Of a stretch of DNA of 64,000 nt, positions 19,857-28,409 are shown piece after piece (the first letter of the stretch is position 1; each line of letters opens with the position of its first letter). This stretch comes from Pantoea rwandensis. Its GTDB lineage: Bacteria > Pseudomonadota > Gammaproteobacteria > Enterobacterales > Enterobacteriaceae. The stretch lies in assembly GCF_000759475.1 (NCBI RefSeq), contig NZ_CP009454.1, forward strand, positions 434,001 through 498,000, in the 5' to 3' direction. The translations under genes were made by a program, and so were the position numbers. The notes beneath the pieces were generated by a model that saw nothing but the letters and a program-made list of their open reading frames with translations, searched no databases and had not been told where the DNA came from.

Positions 19857-20779
19857 TGCACTCGTTAATCTTCAATCAGGGCGATGCCAGCGAATCACGC
19901 ATCTATTACTGCGCCCACTACCTGGCCGACAGCCTCGGCTTGTTTGCCGCTGAGCAGTTGCAGGTGAGCTTCACCACCAGCGCATCGGGCGGCCATACCG
20001 TGCAAGGCGGGCAAGTGCCGGCGGTGTTGAGCCGCGAAGCGGACCTCACGCTGGGCGGACCGATGGTGGTGATGAAGCATTACCAACAGCACGGCGCTGA
20101 GTTGCAGTGCTTTTGCGCTTCGGTCGCCGCCAACCCGTGGTTTCTGGCGGCAGCGCAGGCTCAACCCGGTTTTCAGCTCAGTGATTTGCGCGGTAAACGC
20201 GTGCTGGATGTCGGTAACGTCGGCACCGCCACGCTGACCTTCCGCTGGCTACTGTCCCAGCATGGTTTGCTGGATCAGGTGGAGTTGATTGCCGGTAGTG
20301 GCGATCAGGCACGGGATTTCGCGGCCGTCGCCAGCGGTGAAGCGGACTATGCGCTGCACGCCATGCATATGCTGGCACCGGCGATTGCCGCCGGACAGCT
20401 GAGCAGCATCAGTAGCCTCGCTTTACTGTGCGGCAAGGTGCCGTGGAGCGCCTACATTGCGCGGGCCGATGTCCTCACTGAGAAAGCCGCTGCGTTTGCT
20501 GCCTTCTCGCGCGCCATCGAACAGGCACTGGCGTGGATCGCCACGCATGATGCCGCAGCACTGGCGGCACAGGTGCAGCACAGTTATCCCGATTATCCGC
20601 TTGATGCGCTAGTCACCGGTTTAGCCGCTTATCAGCAAGCCCACGTCTTCGCGCCCAACGGCCGGATTCCAGCAGTTGAATTTGACCACTTCAGCCAGTT
20701 GCTGAGCGCTATCGGCTGGCTGGATCCCTCTCAGCCCGTTCCCTATCGCGAGCTGGTGACGCAAGCAGGAGCAGAGTGA
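19856..20779 (+). CDS. NMT1/THI5-like binding-protein-fold protein without signal peptide
   Basis: A 307-residue protein with the pattern of SsuA/TauA/THI5-type type II periplasmic binding folds (DSLGLFAAEQL near the start, LSDLRGKRVLDVGNVGTATLTFRWLL in the middle, then an alpha/beta second lobe). Unlike transporter components, it begins MHSLIFNQGDASES with no signal peptide or lipobox, and no further ABC subunits are nearby. It may act in the cytosol as a ligand-binding or catalytic protein. The start overlaps the preceding stop by one base, with GGAGG upstream. Function is not recognised. Confidence 0.65.
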   Translation: MHSLIFNQGDASESRIYYCAHYLADSLGLFAAEQLQVSFTTSASGGHTVQGGQVPAVLSREADLTLGGPMVVMKHYQQHGAELQCFCASVAANPWFLAAAQAQPGFQLSDLRGKRVLDVGNVGTATLTFRWLLSQHGLLDQVELIAGSGDQARDFAAVASGEADYALHAMHMLAPAIAAGQLSSISSLALLCGKVPWSAYIARADVLTEKAAAFAAFSRAIEQALAWIATHDAAALAAQVQHSYPDYPLDALVTGLAAYQQAHVFAPNGRIPAVEFDHFSQLLSAIGWLDPSQPVPYRELVTQAGAE

Positions 20780-22155
20780 TGAAACAATTAATTATCAACG
20801 GTTTGGTGGTGACAGAAACCCGCGCTGCACCCGCCGATGTGCTGATTGAAAATGGCAAAATCAGCGGTTTGCTGATGCCGGGTGCCCTCACTGACGGCGT
20901 CGATGAAATCATTGATGCGCAAGGTTTAATCATCGTGCCTGGCGCGATTGATGTGCACACCCATTTCACCGGTTCGCATGATTTTCCGGAGCAGGAATTG
21001 CGCGAAGGCACGCGCGGTGCGGCCGCACACGGCGTCACTACCATCGTTGAAATGCCACACTCGCTGCCGCCTGCCACCAGCCTCGCCAACTTCACCGCTA
21101 AGCAGCGCTGGCTGGCGGACAACTGCTCGGTGGATTACGCCATGTGGGCCGGACTGGATGGCCGCAACGTGCACGAACTGGCGGCGCTGGATCAGGCCGG
21201 TGCCCTGGCGTTCAAAGCGTTCCTGTGCAGCGGCGCACCCAACGGCGAAGCCACTGACGAGAAAGGCTTACCGCGCCTCGACGATGATGGTTTGCTGCGT
21301 GCGATGCGTGAACTGGCCACCTTTGACGGCTTGATTGGCGTGCACGCTGAGAACCACGACATCTTGATCGGTGCCGGTAGCGAACTGCGCCGCGCTGGAC
21401 GCAAAGATACCCGCGCGCATGCGCTGGCCGGGCCAGAAATCGCCGAAATCGAAGCCGTGGGTCGCGTCTTAGCGGTAGCGGAAGAGACCGGCGCACGCTG
21501 CCACATCGTGCACGTCAGCTCCGCACGCGCCGCCGAAACCATTGTTGCTGCTAAAGGCAAGGTGCGCGCCAGTTTTGAAACCTGTCCGCACTATCTGATT
21601 CTGGATGAAGACGATCTGGTACGCATCGGACCGAATGCGCGCTGTGGCCCGCCGATCCGCCCACGCCCGGTGGTCGATGCGCTGTGGCAGGTGCTGCTGC
21701 GCGGTGACGTCGACATGATCGCCTCGGACCACTGCCCCTACACCCCGGCACAGAAACAAGCCGGTGAAGCCAGCATCTGGGACGCGGGTATGGGACTAAC
21801 CGGCGTTGAAACATTAAGTCCGATGTTCTTCAGCGCGGCGCATATCGATCGCGGTCTGGCCCTCACGGAATTTGCCCGCATGACCGCCAGCGGCCCCGCC
21901 AAAGCCTTCCAGCTGTGGGGCAAAAAAGGCGCGATTGCACCCGGCTTCGATGCCGATTTGGTGTTTATCGATGCGCAGCAAAGCTGGACCGTGGAGGGGG
22001 AAAAATTCCAGGGACTTGGCAAGTGGAGCGCATTTGAAGGGATGCGCTGTCAGGGTAAAGTGGTGCGCACACTTATTCGTGGTGTCACGGTATTCCAGGA
22101 TGACCAGATGCAGGTTGAACCCGGCTTTGGTCAGTTCGTGACCCGGCAGGTATAA
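20779..22155 (+). CDS. Allantoinase/dihydropyrimidinase-like cyclic amidohydrolase
   Basis: A 458-residue amidohydrolase, nearest in pattern to AllB. Dinuclear-metal ligands are visible: DVHTHF (H60, H62), the lysine to be carboxylated in FKAFLC (K146), GVHAEN (H189), HIVHVSS (H245) and SDHC (D317). It should open a cyclic amide such as a hydantoin, dihydropyrimidine or allantoin. None of the other usual allantoin genes (allC, allD, gcl, glxR) is near, so the substrate may be another ring. Start ATG 20779 overlaps the previous stop by one base and follows AGGAG. Confidence 0.82.
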   Translation: MKQLIINGLVVTETRAAPADVLIENGKISGLLMPGALTDGVDEIIDAQGLIIVPGAIDVHTHFTGSHDFPEQELREGTRGAAAHGVTTIVEMPHSLPPATSLANFTAKQRWLADNCSVDYAMWAGLDGRNVHELAALDQAGALAFKAFLCSGAPNGEATDEKGLPRLDDDGLLRAMRELATFDGLIGVHAENHDILIGAGSELRRAGRKDTRAHALAGPEIAEIEAVGRVLAVAEETGARCHIVHVSSARAAETIVAAKGKVRASFETCPHYLILDEDDLVRIGPNARCGPPIRPRPVVDALWQVLLRGDVDMIASDHCPYTPAQKQAGEASIWDAGMGLTGVETLSPMFFSAAHIDRGLALTEFARMTASGPAKAFQLWGKKGAIAPGFDADLVFIDAQQSWTVEGEKFQGLGKWSAFEGMRCQGKVVRTLIRGVTVFQDDQMQVEPGFGQFVTRQV

Positions 22156-22169
22156 ACAGGACAATCACC

Positions 22170-22931
22170 ATGGCAGGAAAATCATCCACCCCAAGCCGTA
22201 AAAGCAGCGCACCGCTGGCGCAGGAAGCCGCCACAGACGGCAACTGGCAAGCTGCGCGTCCGCGCACGCTGGTCGATCATGCGGTAGACGCCATTCTCAG
22301 CGCCGCCTCGCGCGGATTGATTTTACCCGGTGACCGCATCGCTGAACCGGATCTGGTCGCAAAACTCGGCATGAGTCGCGTGCCGATTCGTGAAGCGCTG
22401 CGCATTCTCGAAAGCCAGGGCATCGTCACCAGCGAGCCGTATAAAGGCATTCGTTTGATGGAGATCTCCCATCAGCGGCTGGAGCAGATTATCGATGTGC
22501 GTATCCCGCTGGAGACGCTGGCCTGTCGCCGCGCCATTGAAGCAGGTCGTAATGGCACTGAGCAACTGACGCAGCTTTATAAGGGCGTGGCACAGATGCA
22601 AACCATGATGCAAAACGACGATGTGTATGGCTTTGCCTCGGCGGACACCGATTTCCATCGCACGCTGTGCAGCTTCGCCCACAACCCGGTATTGAGCAAT
22701 TTGTGGGAGTCGATCGCACGCCAGCTGACGGTGATTTTCGGCCTTTCCACCATGGGCAAATCGATGAGCGACATCATTGAAGAGCACCAGCGGCTGATCA
22801 ACGTGTTCGCCGAGGGCGATATCGCGCAGATGACCGATGAGATTGAAAACCACATCCGCATTCAGGCACTGGATGTGGATTACGAGACCTTGATTACGCA
22901 GCGCCGACAGCAGCGTTCCGCTGTGGGCTGA
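22170..22931 (+). CDS. GntR-family (FCD) transcriptional regulator of the island
   Basis: A 253-residue protein with a low-complexity first 30 residues, a winged helix-turn-helix (DRIAEPDLVAKLGMSRVPIREALRILESQGIV) and an all-helical FCD ligand-binding domain with histidines (TDFHRTLC, EEHQRLI, NHIRIQ) that usually bind a metal. It lies within the catabolic operon, 14 bases after the amidohydrolase gene. It most likely recognises the two TCGTATACGA palindromes 7.4 kb upstream and responds to a carboxylate intermediate of the pathway; that link is inference. Confidence 0.85.
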   Translation: MAGKSSTPSRKSSAPLAQEAATDGNWQAARPRTLVDHAVDAILSAASRGLILPGDRIAEPDLVAKLGMSRVPIREALRILESQGIVTSEPYKGIRLMEISHQRLEQIIDVRIPLETLACRRAIEAGRNGTEQLTQLYKGVAQMQTMMQNDDVYGFASADTDFHRTLCSFAHNPVLSNLWESIARQLTVIFGLSTMGKSMSDIIEEHQRLINVFAEGDIAQMTDEIENHIRIQALDVDYETLITQRRQQRSAVG

Positions 22932-22967
22932 TGCTTTATTGATTGCCTTTACACCAGGAAAACCACG

Positions 22968-24083
22968 ATGAAGATCACCAACGTTGAAGCGTTTTATCTG
23001 CGTCTGCCGGTTATTGAGCAGCGCACCGATAGCTCGCAGGATGCACTGCTAATCAAAATCACCACCGATGCGGGCATCACCGGTTGGGGTGAAGTGGATG
23101 GCAGCCCGTATGTCACCAAAGCCATTATCGAAGCGCCCTATTCGCACACCATGGTCACCGGACTGAAATCGCTGCTGATCGGCGAGAACCCGCTGGAGAC
23201 CGGCCGCCTGTGGAAGAAGATGCACAAAGCCACCATTTACTACGGGCGCAGCGGTGCAGTGCTGCAGGCGATGGCAGGGATTGATATCGCCCTGTGGGAC
23301 ATCAAAGGCAAAGCTCTGGGCAAACCAATTGTTGAGCTGCTGGGCGGCGCGATGCGCGACAAGATGCGCGTTTACTCCTCCAACATGTTCCAGTACAGCG
23401 TAGAAGAAACGGTGGCGCGCGCGCAGCACGCCATCGATACCGGCCACACTGGCGTGAAATTTGGCTGGGAGCCGTTTGGCACCGATGAAGCGCTGGATCT
23501 GCGCTATCTGGAAGCGCTACGTACGGCGATGGGTGACAAAGTGGATCTGATGCTGGATGTGGGTCATGTCTGGGATGCGAAAACCACCGTGCGCCGCAGC
23601 CAGCGCTATGAACATCTCAATTTGTTCTGGATCGAAGAGCCGCTGCACCCGGACAACTATGCCGGTTATGGTCAGGTCTCTGCTGCCTGTCAGCAGCACA
23701 TCGCCGCCGGTGAGCAAGAGTGTTCGGTGGTGGGTTTCCAGCGCCTGATTGATGAAGGCGGCATCGATATCGTGCAAATTGACCTGACGCGCACCGGCTT
23801 TACTCAGGCGATGGAGATCGCCAGCTACGCGCATAGCCGTGGTCGTAAAGTGTGTAACCACAACTTCACCACCGACATCAACACCGCCGCCTCGCTGCAC
23901 TTCCTGTGTGCGATTGAGAACGCGCTGGTGATGGAGTATTGCGTGGAGCCAGGTGAGATCAGCCGTTCGCTGGCGAAAAATCCAGTGCGCATCGCCGATG
24001 GTTACGCGTGGTTGCCGAGCGAGCCAGGTTTAGGTGTGGAGCCGAACGAAGCGGTGATCGAGAAGTTCCTCGTACGCGACTAA
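22968..24083 (+). CDS. Mandelate racemase/dehydratase-type enolase superfamily enzyme
   Basis: A 371-residue protein with an N-terminal capping domain and a TIM barrel. Metal ligands D197 (MLDVG), E223 (WIEEPL) and E249 (AAGEQE) and the Asp272-His298 dyad (VQIDL, VCNHNF) are present, so abstraction of a proton next to a carboxylate is expected. The usual KxK motif on the second barrel strand reads K164-F-G166, so the second lysine is absent, which argues against a racemase and for a dehydratase with one-sided chemistry. Last gene of the island, 36 bases after the regulator, followed by repeats and a terminator. Substrate unknown. Confidence 0.8.
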   Translation: MKITNVEAFYLRLPVIEQRTDSSQDALLIKITTDAGITGWGEVDGSPYVTKAIIEAPYSHTMVTGLKSLLIGENPLETGRLWKKMHKATIYYGRSGAVLQAMAGIDIALWDIKGKALGKPIVELLGGAMRDKMRVYSSNMFQYSVEETVARAQHAIDTGHTGVKFGWEPFGTDEALDLRYLEALRTAMGDKVDLMLDVGHVWDAKTTVRRSQRYEHLNLFWIEEPLHPDNYAGYGQVSAACQQHIAAGEQECSVVGFQRLIDEGGIDIVQIDLTRTGFTQAMEIASYAHSRGRKVCNHNFTTDINTAASLHFLCAIENALVMEYCVEPGEISRSLAKNPVRIADGYAWLPSEPGLGVEPNEAVIEKFLVRD

Positions 24084-24103
24084 GCCACCACAAGGCACAC
24101 ACC

Positions 24104-24163
24104 GGGTAGCGGCGCGATTTAACCAATGCTCAGCACACGCTCGGTAGCAGCGCGATTTATCGC
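24104..24163. repeat. REP-like repeats in direct orientation (family member 2)
   Basis: Two copies of the GGTAGCGGCGCGATTT unit follow each other in the same direction: 24105-24120 (GGTAGCGGCGCGATTT) and 24143-24163 (GGTAGCAGCGCGATTTATCGC). They match the arms of the inverted repeat at 6891-6956. They stand between the enolase gene and its terminator. Confidence 0.65.
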
Positions 24164-24185
24164 TCATCAGTTTTATTCGCAAAAG

Positions 24186-24214
24186 CGGCCACGGTTACAC
24201 GTGGCCGTTTTTTT
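24186..24214 (+). terminator. Rho-independent terminator of the catabolic island
   Basis: CGGCCACG (24186-24193) pairs with CGTGGCCG (24200-24207), followed by seven T. It ends the plus-strand transcript that begins near 14.85 kb. The remaining bases up to wecH at 24396 hold no gene that I can support; the wecH promoter should lie there. Confidence 0.9.
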
Positions 24215-24395
24215 CATTTGGGTGAGCATGCCGGCGTGCAGGCATGAGCACCACGGCTATTGCCGGGCTCTCCTCACGCTGCCACCAGACAGCGTCACCC
24301 GTAACAGAGTGATCCGAATTTCAGTCCCAAAGGTTGTTGACGCACCGCGCTGTGACTACCCTTCTTCGCACGGACGTATTGCCGACGAGGAAGCC

Positions 24396-25391
24396 ATGTC
24401 GCAAAAAATACACTGGATCGACAACTTACGTGCGGTTGCCTGCCTGATGGTGATCGTCATTCACACCACCACCTGGTACATCACCGGGCCAGTGGCCGTC
24501 ACGGGGTTCAGCTGGGATGTGGCGAACCTGCTCAACTCCGCGTCGCGCGTCTGTGTGCCGCTGTTTTTTATGATCTCAGGCTATCTGTTTTTTGGGGAAC
24601 GCAGCGCGCAAGGGCGGCATCTGCTGCGCATCGTACTGTGTTTACTGTTCTACAGCGCCGTAGCGCTGGCCTATATCACCTGGCTGACGCCGATCAGCGA
24701 AGGCCGCTCGTTGCTGAAATTGCTGCAAAAACCGGTGTTCTATCACCTGTGGTTTTTCTTCGCCATCATCGGCATCTACCTGCTGTCACCACTGATTCAG
24801 GTGAAAAGCGTGCAACCGCGCTACGTGGCGCTTTTGGTGATCGTGCTGGCGGTGCTGGCGAATCCCAACACCGTGAGTCAATCGCTGGGCCCCTTCCACT
24901 GGCTGCCGGTCAATCTCTACGTCAGTGGCGACAGCATCTATTACCTGCTGTATGCGCTACTGGGACGGGCGATTGGCTGCATGGAAACCGATAAACGTGG
25001 CATCAGCTGGCTGGCGGGATTGGGGTTTATCGTCTGCTGGATGGGGATTACGCTCGGGACCAAACAGATGCTGAAAATCAACGGCGCCTTCAACGATACC
25101 TGGTATCTCTACTGCGGTCCGCTGGTGTTTATTGCCGCCATTAGTTTGTTGGTGCTGTTCAAGAATGTACTGAACAGCCGCACGCTACCGATGCTGGCAA
25201 CAATTTCGCGCTACTCACTGCCGATTTATGGCTTCCATGCACTGTTTATTCATTTCTTGCGCACCAACCATTACGACAACATGGCACGTCCGTGGCTGGA
25301 TCTGCCGTGGGTATTTGGCATCACGCTGATTGGCAGCTTGTTGCTGGCCGTGCTGCTAAAACGCGTGGACAAATATCATCTGGTGAGCTGA
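24396..25391 (+). CDS. wecH: WecH-type O-acetyltransferase (acyltransferase 3 family)
   Basis: A 331-residue inner-membrane protein with about ten hydrophobic helices. It is close to E. coli WecH (YiaH), which O-acetylates enterobacterial common antigen. The N-terminal WIDNLRAVACLMVIVIHTTTW holds the conserved histidine of the acyltransferase 3 family, and SRVCVPLFFMISGYLFFGERSAQ is nearly identical to E. coli. Start at ATG 24396 with GAGGAA upstream gives exactly the E. coli length; the frame is open further upstream but does not look coding. Its 3' end overlaps the convergent GlxA-type gene by 16 bases. Confidence 0.93.
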   Translation: MSQKIHWIDNLRAVACLMVIVIHTTTWYITGPVAVTGFSWDVANLLNSASRVCVPLFFMISGYLFFGERSAQGRHLLRIVLCLLFYSAVALAYITWLTPISEGRSLLKLLQKPVFYHLWFFFAIIGIYLLSPLIQVKSVQPRYVALLVIVLAVLANPNTVSQSLGPFHWLPVNLYVSGDSIYYLLYALLGRAIGCMETDKRGISWLAGLGFIVCWMGITLGTKQMLKINGAFNDTWYLYCGPLVFIAAISLLVLFKNVLNSRTLPMLATISRYSLPIYGFHALFIHFLRTNHYDNMARPWLDLPWVFGITLIGSLLLAVLLKRVDKYHLVS

Positions 25392-26311
25392 TCGTCCCAG
25401 CGCTGATGCGCGCGACGCAGCTGGCGTGCCGAGGAGAATCCCGCCGCCAGCGCCGCTTTCTCAGCGGCTTCACCCTGCTGCTGGCGCTGGCGCGCAATCA
25501 CCAAACGCAGCTGTTCATGGTATTCACGCACGCTGATGCCGAGATGCTGGCGGAACAGGCGCGTTAAGTGACGTTCACTGACGTGTGCACGCTCGGCCAG
25601 CATGGTGAGCGACCAATCGTGTTCGGGATGGGCAATCATCACGTCCTGCGCGCGGTGAATTGCCGGATGCAGGTGATTGCGATAGCGCAGCCACGGCGAC
25701 AGTTGTGGATCGTCACCGGAACGCCGGAACCATACCACCATTTCCCGCGCCACTTTCAGCGCCTGCGGTGCACCGCACAGTCGATTGATCAGATGCAATG
25801 CCAGATCGATGCCCGCCGTGATGCCCGCGCTGGTCCAGATGCCATGATCTTCCACGAACACGCGGTTATCTTTCACTAACGCAGCCGGTGCGGCGGCTTT
25901 CAGGCGCGGTAACACATCGTGGTGAGTGGTGCACTGGACACCATTTAACAATCCAGCCTGCGCCGAGAGCAGTGCACCGGAACAGATGCAGACTAATGTG
26001 ATGCGTTTAGACTGGATGGCGGACTGTTGTGAGCGTAGCCAGTCGCGCGCGGCAGCAGCAGGTGCCGTATCGAACCAGACTTTGGAGTCATTCACGCCGG
26101 GTACCACCAGCAGGCTGTTATCGGGCAGGCTATCGGGCATCGGCGCGATATCCGCGATCGTCATGCTGGTGGAGCAGCGCACGCTGGCTTGCGGGCCGAT
26201 GTAGTGCAAGGCAAAAAAGCCATCCGCCAGTTGCAGGGTTTCCGCCGGGCCAGTGAGGTCGAGCGCCATCACGCCAGGAAGAACCAGAAAATAGACGGGC
26301 TGCGGCATCAA
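25376..26311 (-). CDS. GlxA-family AraC-type regulator with DJ-1/PfpI domain
   Basis: A 311-residue regulator. Residues 1-180 form a DJ-1/PfpI-like domain (nucleophile-elbow region LVCICSGALLSAQAGLLNG), probably a ligand sensor. The last 100 residues hold two AraC helix-turn-helix motifs (WSLTMLAERAHVSERHLTRLFRQHLG and a degenerate second one). Family members control choline, carnitine or other amine catabolism in many bacteria, but the target here is not known. No DJ-1 target gene is adjacent. The gene converges on wecH. Confidence 0.85.
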   Translation of the reverse strand: MMPQPVYFLVLPGVMALDLTGPAETLQLADGFFALHYIGPQASVRCSTSMTIADIAPMPDSLPDNSLLVVPGVNDSKVWFDTAPAAAARDWLRSQQSAIQSKRITLVCICSGALLSAQAGLLNGVQCTTHHDVLPRLKAAAPAALVKDNRVFVEDHGIWTSAGITAGIDLALHLINRLCGAPQALKVAREMVVWFRRSGDDPQLSPWLRYRNHLHPAIHRAQDVMIAHPEHDWSLTMLAERAHVSERHLTRLFRQHLGISVREYHEQLRLVIARQRQQQGEAAEKAALAAGFSSARQLRRAHQRWDDQLTR

Positions 26312-26539
26312 AGTCTCCAGATGGGATGATGTGTTTAGCTCTCCACCTCGGCATGGCAGAGGAGAGCCGTTCGCGGGCTGAGGTCACTTTGCTGCTGTCT
26401 CAGCCTTTTTGGCTATCCTCTCCTGCTGATCACGGGCGAGTGCCAGGGACAATTCAGGCCATACAACATAGCCTGAATGGCTCATCATAGCCGAATAAAA
26501 GTCAAAGCCACGACCGAATCCGGCCATCACCCAACCGAA

Positions 26540-27982
26540 TCAGGACATCAGCGGTTGGAGCTGCTGATACAGCTGCGCAAACTTCTCGCGCTGCGGCTGA
26601 TAAGCCTGATAACGAGCCGCATCGGGTTGATGCCGCTGCACCAACTCTGGCGCGGGCCACTCGCTCTGTGGATCGATGGCCAGCTGCGCCAGACGTGCCG
26701 CCCCCAGCGCCGGTCCCACTTCGCCGCCGTGGCAATAATCCAGGGTTAATCCGCTGATATCCGCCAGCATTTGCCGCCAGTAAGCACTGCGCGCGCCGCC
26801 GCCAATCAGCATCACCGTTTGGGGTTGCACCCCGCACTCGTGCACCGCTTCCATGCCTTCAGCCAGCGCAAAGCCGACCCCGGCCAGCACCGCGCGTGCC
26901 AGCTCAGGGCGTCCATGCTGATGAGTTAAACCAAAGAAGGCGCCCTGCGCCTGCGGATTGTTATGCGGAGTGCGTTCACCGGAGAGATAAGGCAGGAACC
27001 AGATCGGTGCGGCTTCACGGCTGGCTTTTTCCGCTTCCGCCAGCAGCTCAGGCACGTCTTTACAGCCGGTGAGCGCGGCGGCCCAGTCAAGGCAGGATGC
27101 GGCACTCAGCATCACCGACATCAAATGCCAGCGGTTGGGTAGCGCATGGCAAAAACTGTGTACCGCACGCTGCGGGTTGCTGAGGTAACCGTCGCTGACC
27201 AGGAAATAGACGCCAGAAGTGCCGAGCGACAGCATGCCCTGGCCCGGCGCCACCATACCGACACCCACTGCGCCCGCGGCGTTATCCCCGCCGCCCGCCA
27301 CGATCGGCACCGCGTTCATCTTCCAGCGTGCGGCAACGTCAGGTGATAAGGTTCCGGTGATCTGGTTGCCTTCATAAAGTGCAGGCATCTGGTTGCGGTT
27401 GAGATCGCAGGCGCTGAGCATGACATCGCTCCAGTCGCGCTTTGCCACGTCGAGCCACATTGTGCCCGCTGCATCGGACATGTCGCTGGCGAAGTCGCCG
27501 CTCATACACCAGCGCAGGTAATCCTTGGGCAGCAGGACTTTCGCCACCTTCCCGAACACCTCCGGTTCGTGTTGCTGCACCCATAGCAGCTTGGGTGCGG
27601 TAAAGCCCGGCATCATCAGGTTGCCGGTGATTTGACGAGAGTCCGGTACGCGCTGTTCCAGCTCATGACACTGCTCGCTGCTGCGCCCGTCGTTCCACAG
27701 GATGGCGGGACGCAACACCTGATTTTTGGCATCCAGCAAGGTGGCGCCGTGCATCTGGCCGCTCAGGCCAATCGCGTTCACCTCGCTGAGATCGTGCTGC
27801 TGTGCCAGTGCCTGCATCGCCCTATCCGTAGCCTTCCACCAGCTCTCGGGATCCTGCTCGCTCCACAACGGCTGCGGGCGCGACACCTGCAACGGCGACG
27901 TCTCCACCGCGATGACCTGACCTTGCGCATCCAGCAAAACCACTTTGACACCAGAGGTGCCTAAATCAATCCCGATAACCAT
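26540..27982 (-). CDS. xylB: Xylulokinase
   Basis: FGGY-family kinase of 480 residues that phosphorylates D-xylulose to xylulose 5-phosphate. It matches E. coli XylB closely: N-terminal MVIGIDLGTSGVKVVLLD (ATP-binding), GQMHGATLLD, LPKDYLRWCMSG, the catalytic region around MWLDVAKRDW and GGGDNAAGAVGVG. In E. coli xylA precedes xylB; here no xylose isomerase is beside it and selC lies 170 bases upstream. It may serve D-arabitol/xylulose catabolism or work with a distant xylA. Confidence 0.93.
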   Translation of the reverse strand: MVIGIDLGTSGVKVVLLDAQGQVIAVETSPLQVSRPQPLWSEQDPESWWKATDRAMQALAQQHDLSEVNAIGLSGQMHGATLLDAKNQVLRPAILWNDGRSSEQCHELEQRVPDSRQITGNLMMPGFTAPKLLWVQQHEPEVFGKVAKVLLPKDYLRWCMSGDFASDMSDAAGTMWLDVAKRDWSDVMLSACDLNRNQMPALYEGNQITGTLSPDVAARWKMNAVPIVAGGGDNAAGAVGVGMVAPGQGMLSLGTSGVYFLVSDGYLSNPQRAVHSFCHALPNRWHLMSVMLSAASCLDWAAALTGCKDVPELLAEAEKASREAAPIWFLPYLSGERTPHNNPQAQGAFFGLTHQHGRPELARAVLAGVGFALAEGMEAVHECGVQPQTVMLIGGGARSAYWRQMLADISGLTLDYCHGGEVGPALGAARLAQLAIDPQSEWPAPELVQRHQPDAARYQAYQPQREKFAQLYQQLQPLMS

Positions 27983-28149
27983 GTTCAGCTCCTGATGCAG
28001 TGAGAAATCATAACTGTAGCTTTAGGTGAAGGATTACATCACCTCTGCACGGCGACGCGTCATACCAGAGCGTGAGAACGTGCTGTAGCGCACGAGTAAG
28101 ATCAAGATTTTGCGATGGGTTGTGGCTATAATTGCGCGGCATCTTTAAA

Positions 28150-28244
28150 GGAAGATCGTCGTCTCCGGTGAGGCGGCCGGATTTCAAATCCGGTTGGGGC
28201 CGCCAGCGGTCCCGGGCAGGTTCGACTCCTGTGATCTTCCGCCA
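28150..28244 (+). tRNA. selC: tRNA-Sec (anticodon TCA)
   Basis: A 95-nt tRNA nearly identical to E. coli selC: long 8-bp acceptor stem (GGAAGATC with GATCTTCC), a large variable arm, the G-TTCGA T-loop and an encoded 3' GCCA. The anticodon stem CCGGA/TCCGG holds the loop TTTCAAA with TCA at 28184-28186, reading UGA. A TATAAT at 28127-28132, 17 bases ahead of the mature 5' end, is a probable -10. It supplies the Sec-tRNA for SelA, SelB and the fdoG UGA. Confidence 0.98.
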
Positions 28245-28409
28245 CTAGTTCCCCCATCTCACACCAATGCATAAAAAGTGACTTAGGCAACCTGTAAGTC
28301 TTCATTACAAGTTGGAAAGATTAAGCCAAAAGCGGCACAGCAAGGCTGGCACTTTACTTCTGCACGGTTCTCCGCCACTTTGCACTAAGATAAATTTTCG
28401 GAACCCCCC

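Noticed and set aside
26376..26410. GGCTGAG/CTCAGCC stem followed by TTTTT as a plus-strand terminator
   Set aside because: Both flanking genes are on the minus strand, the loop is 16 bases, and no plus-strand transcript is expected here.
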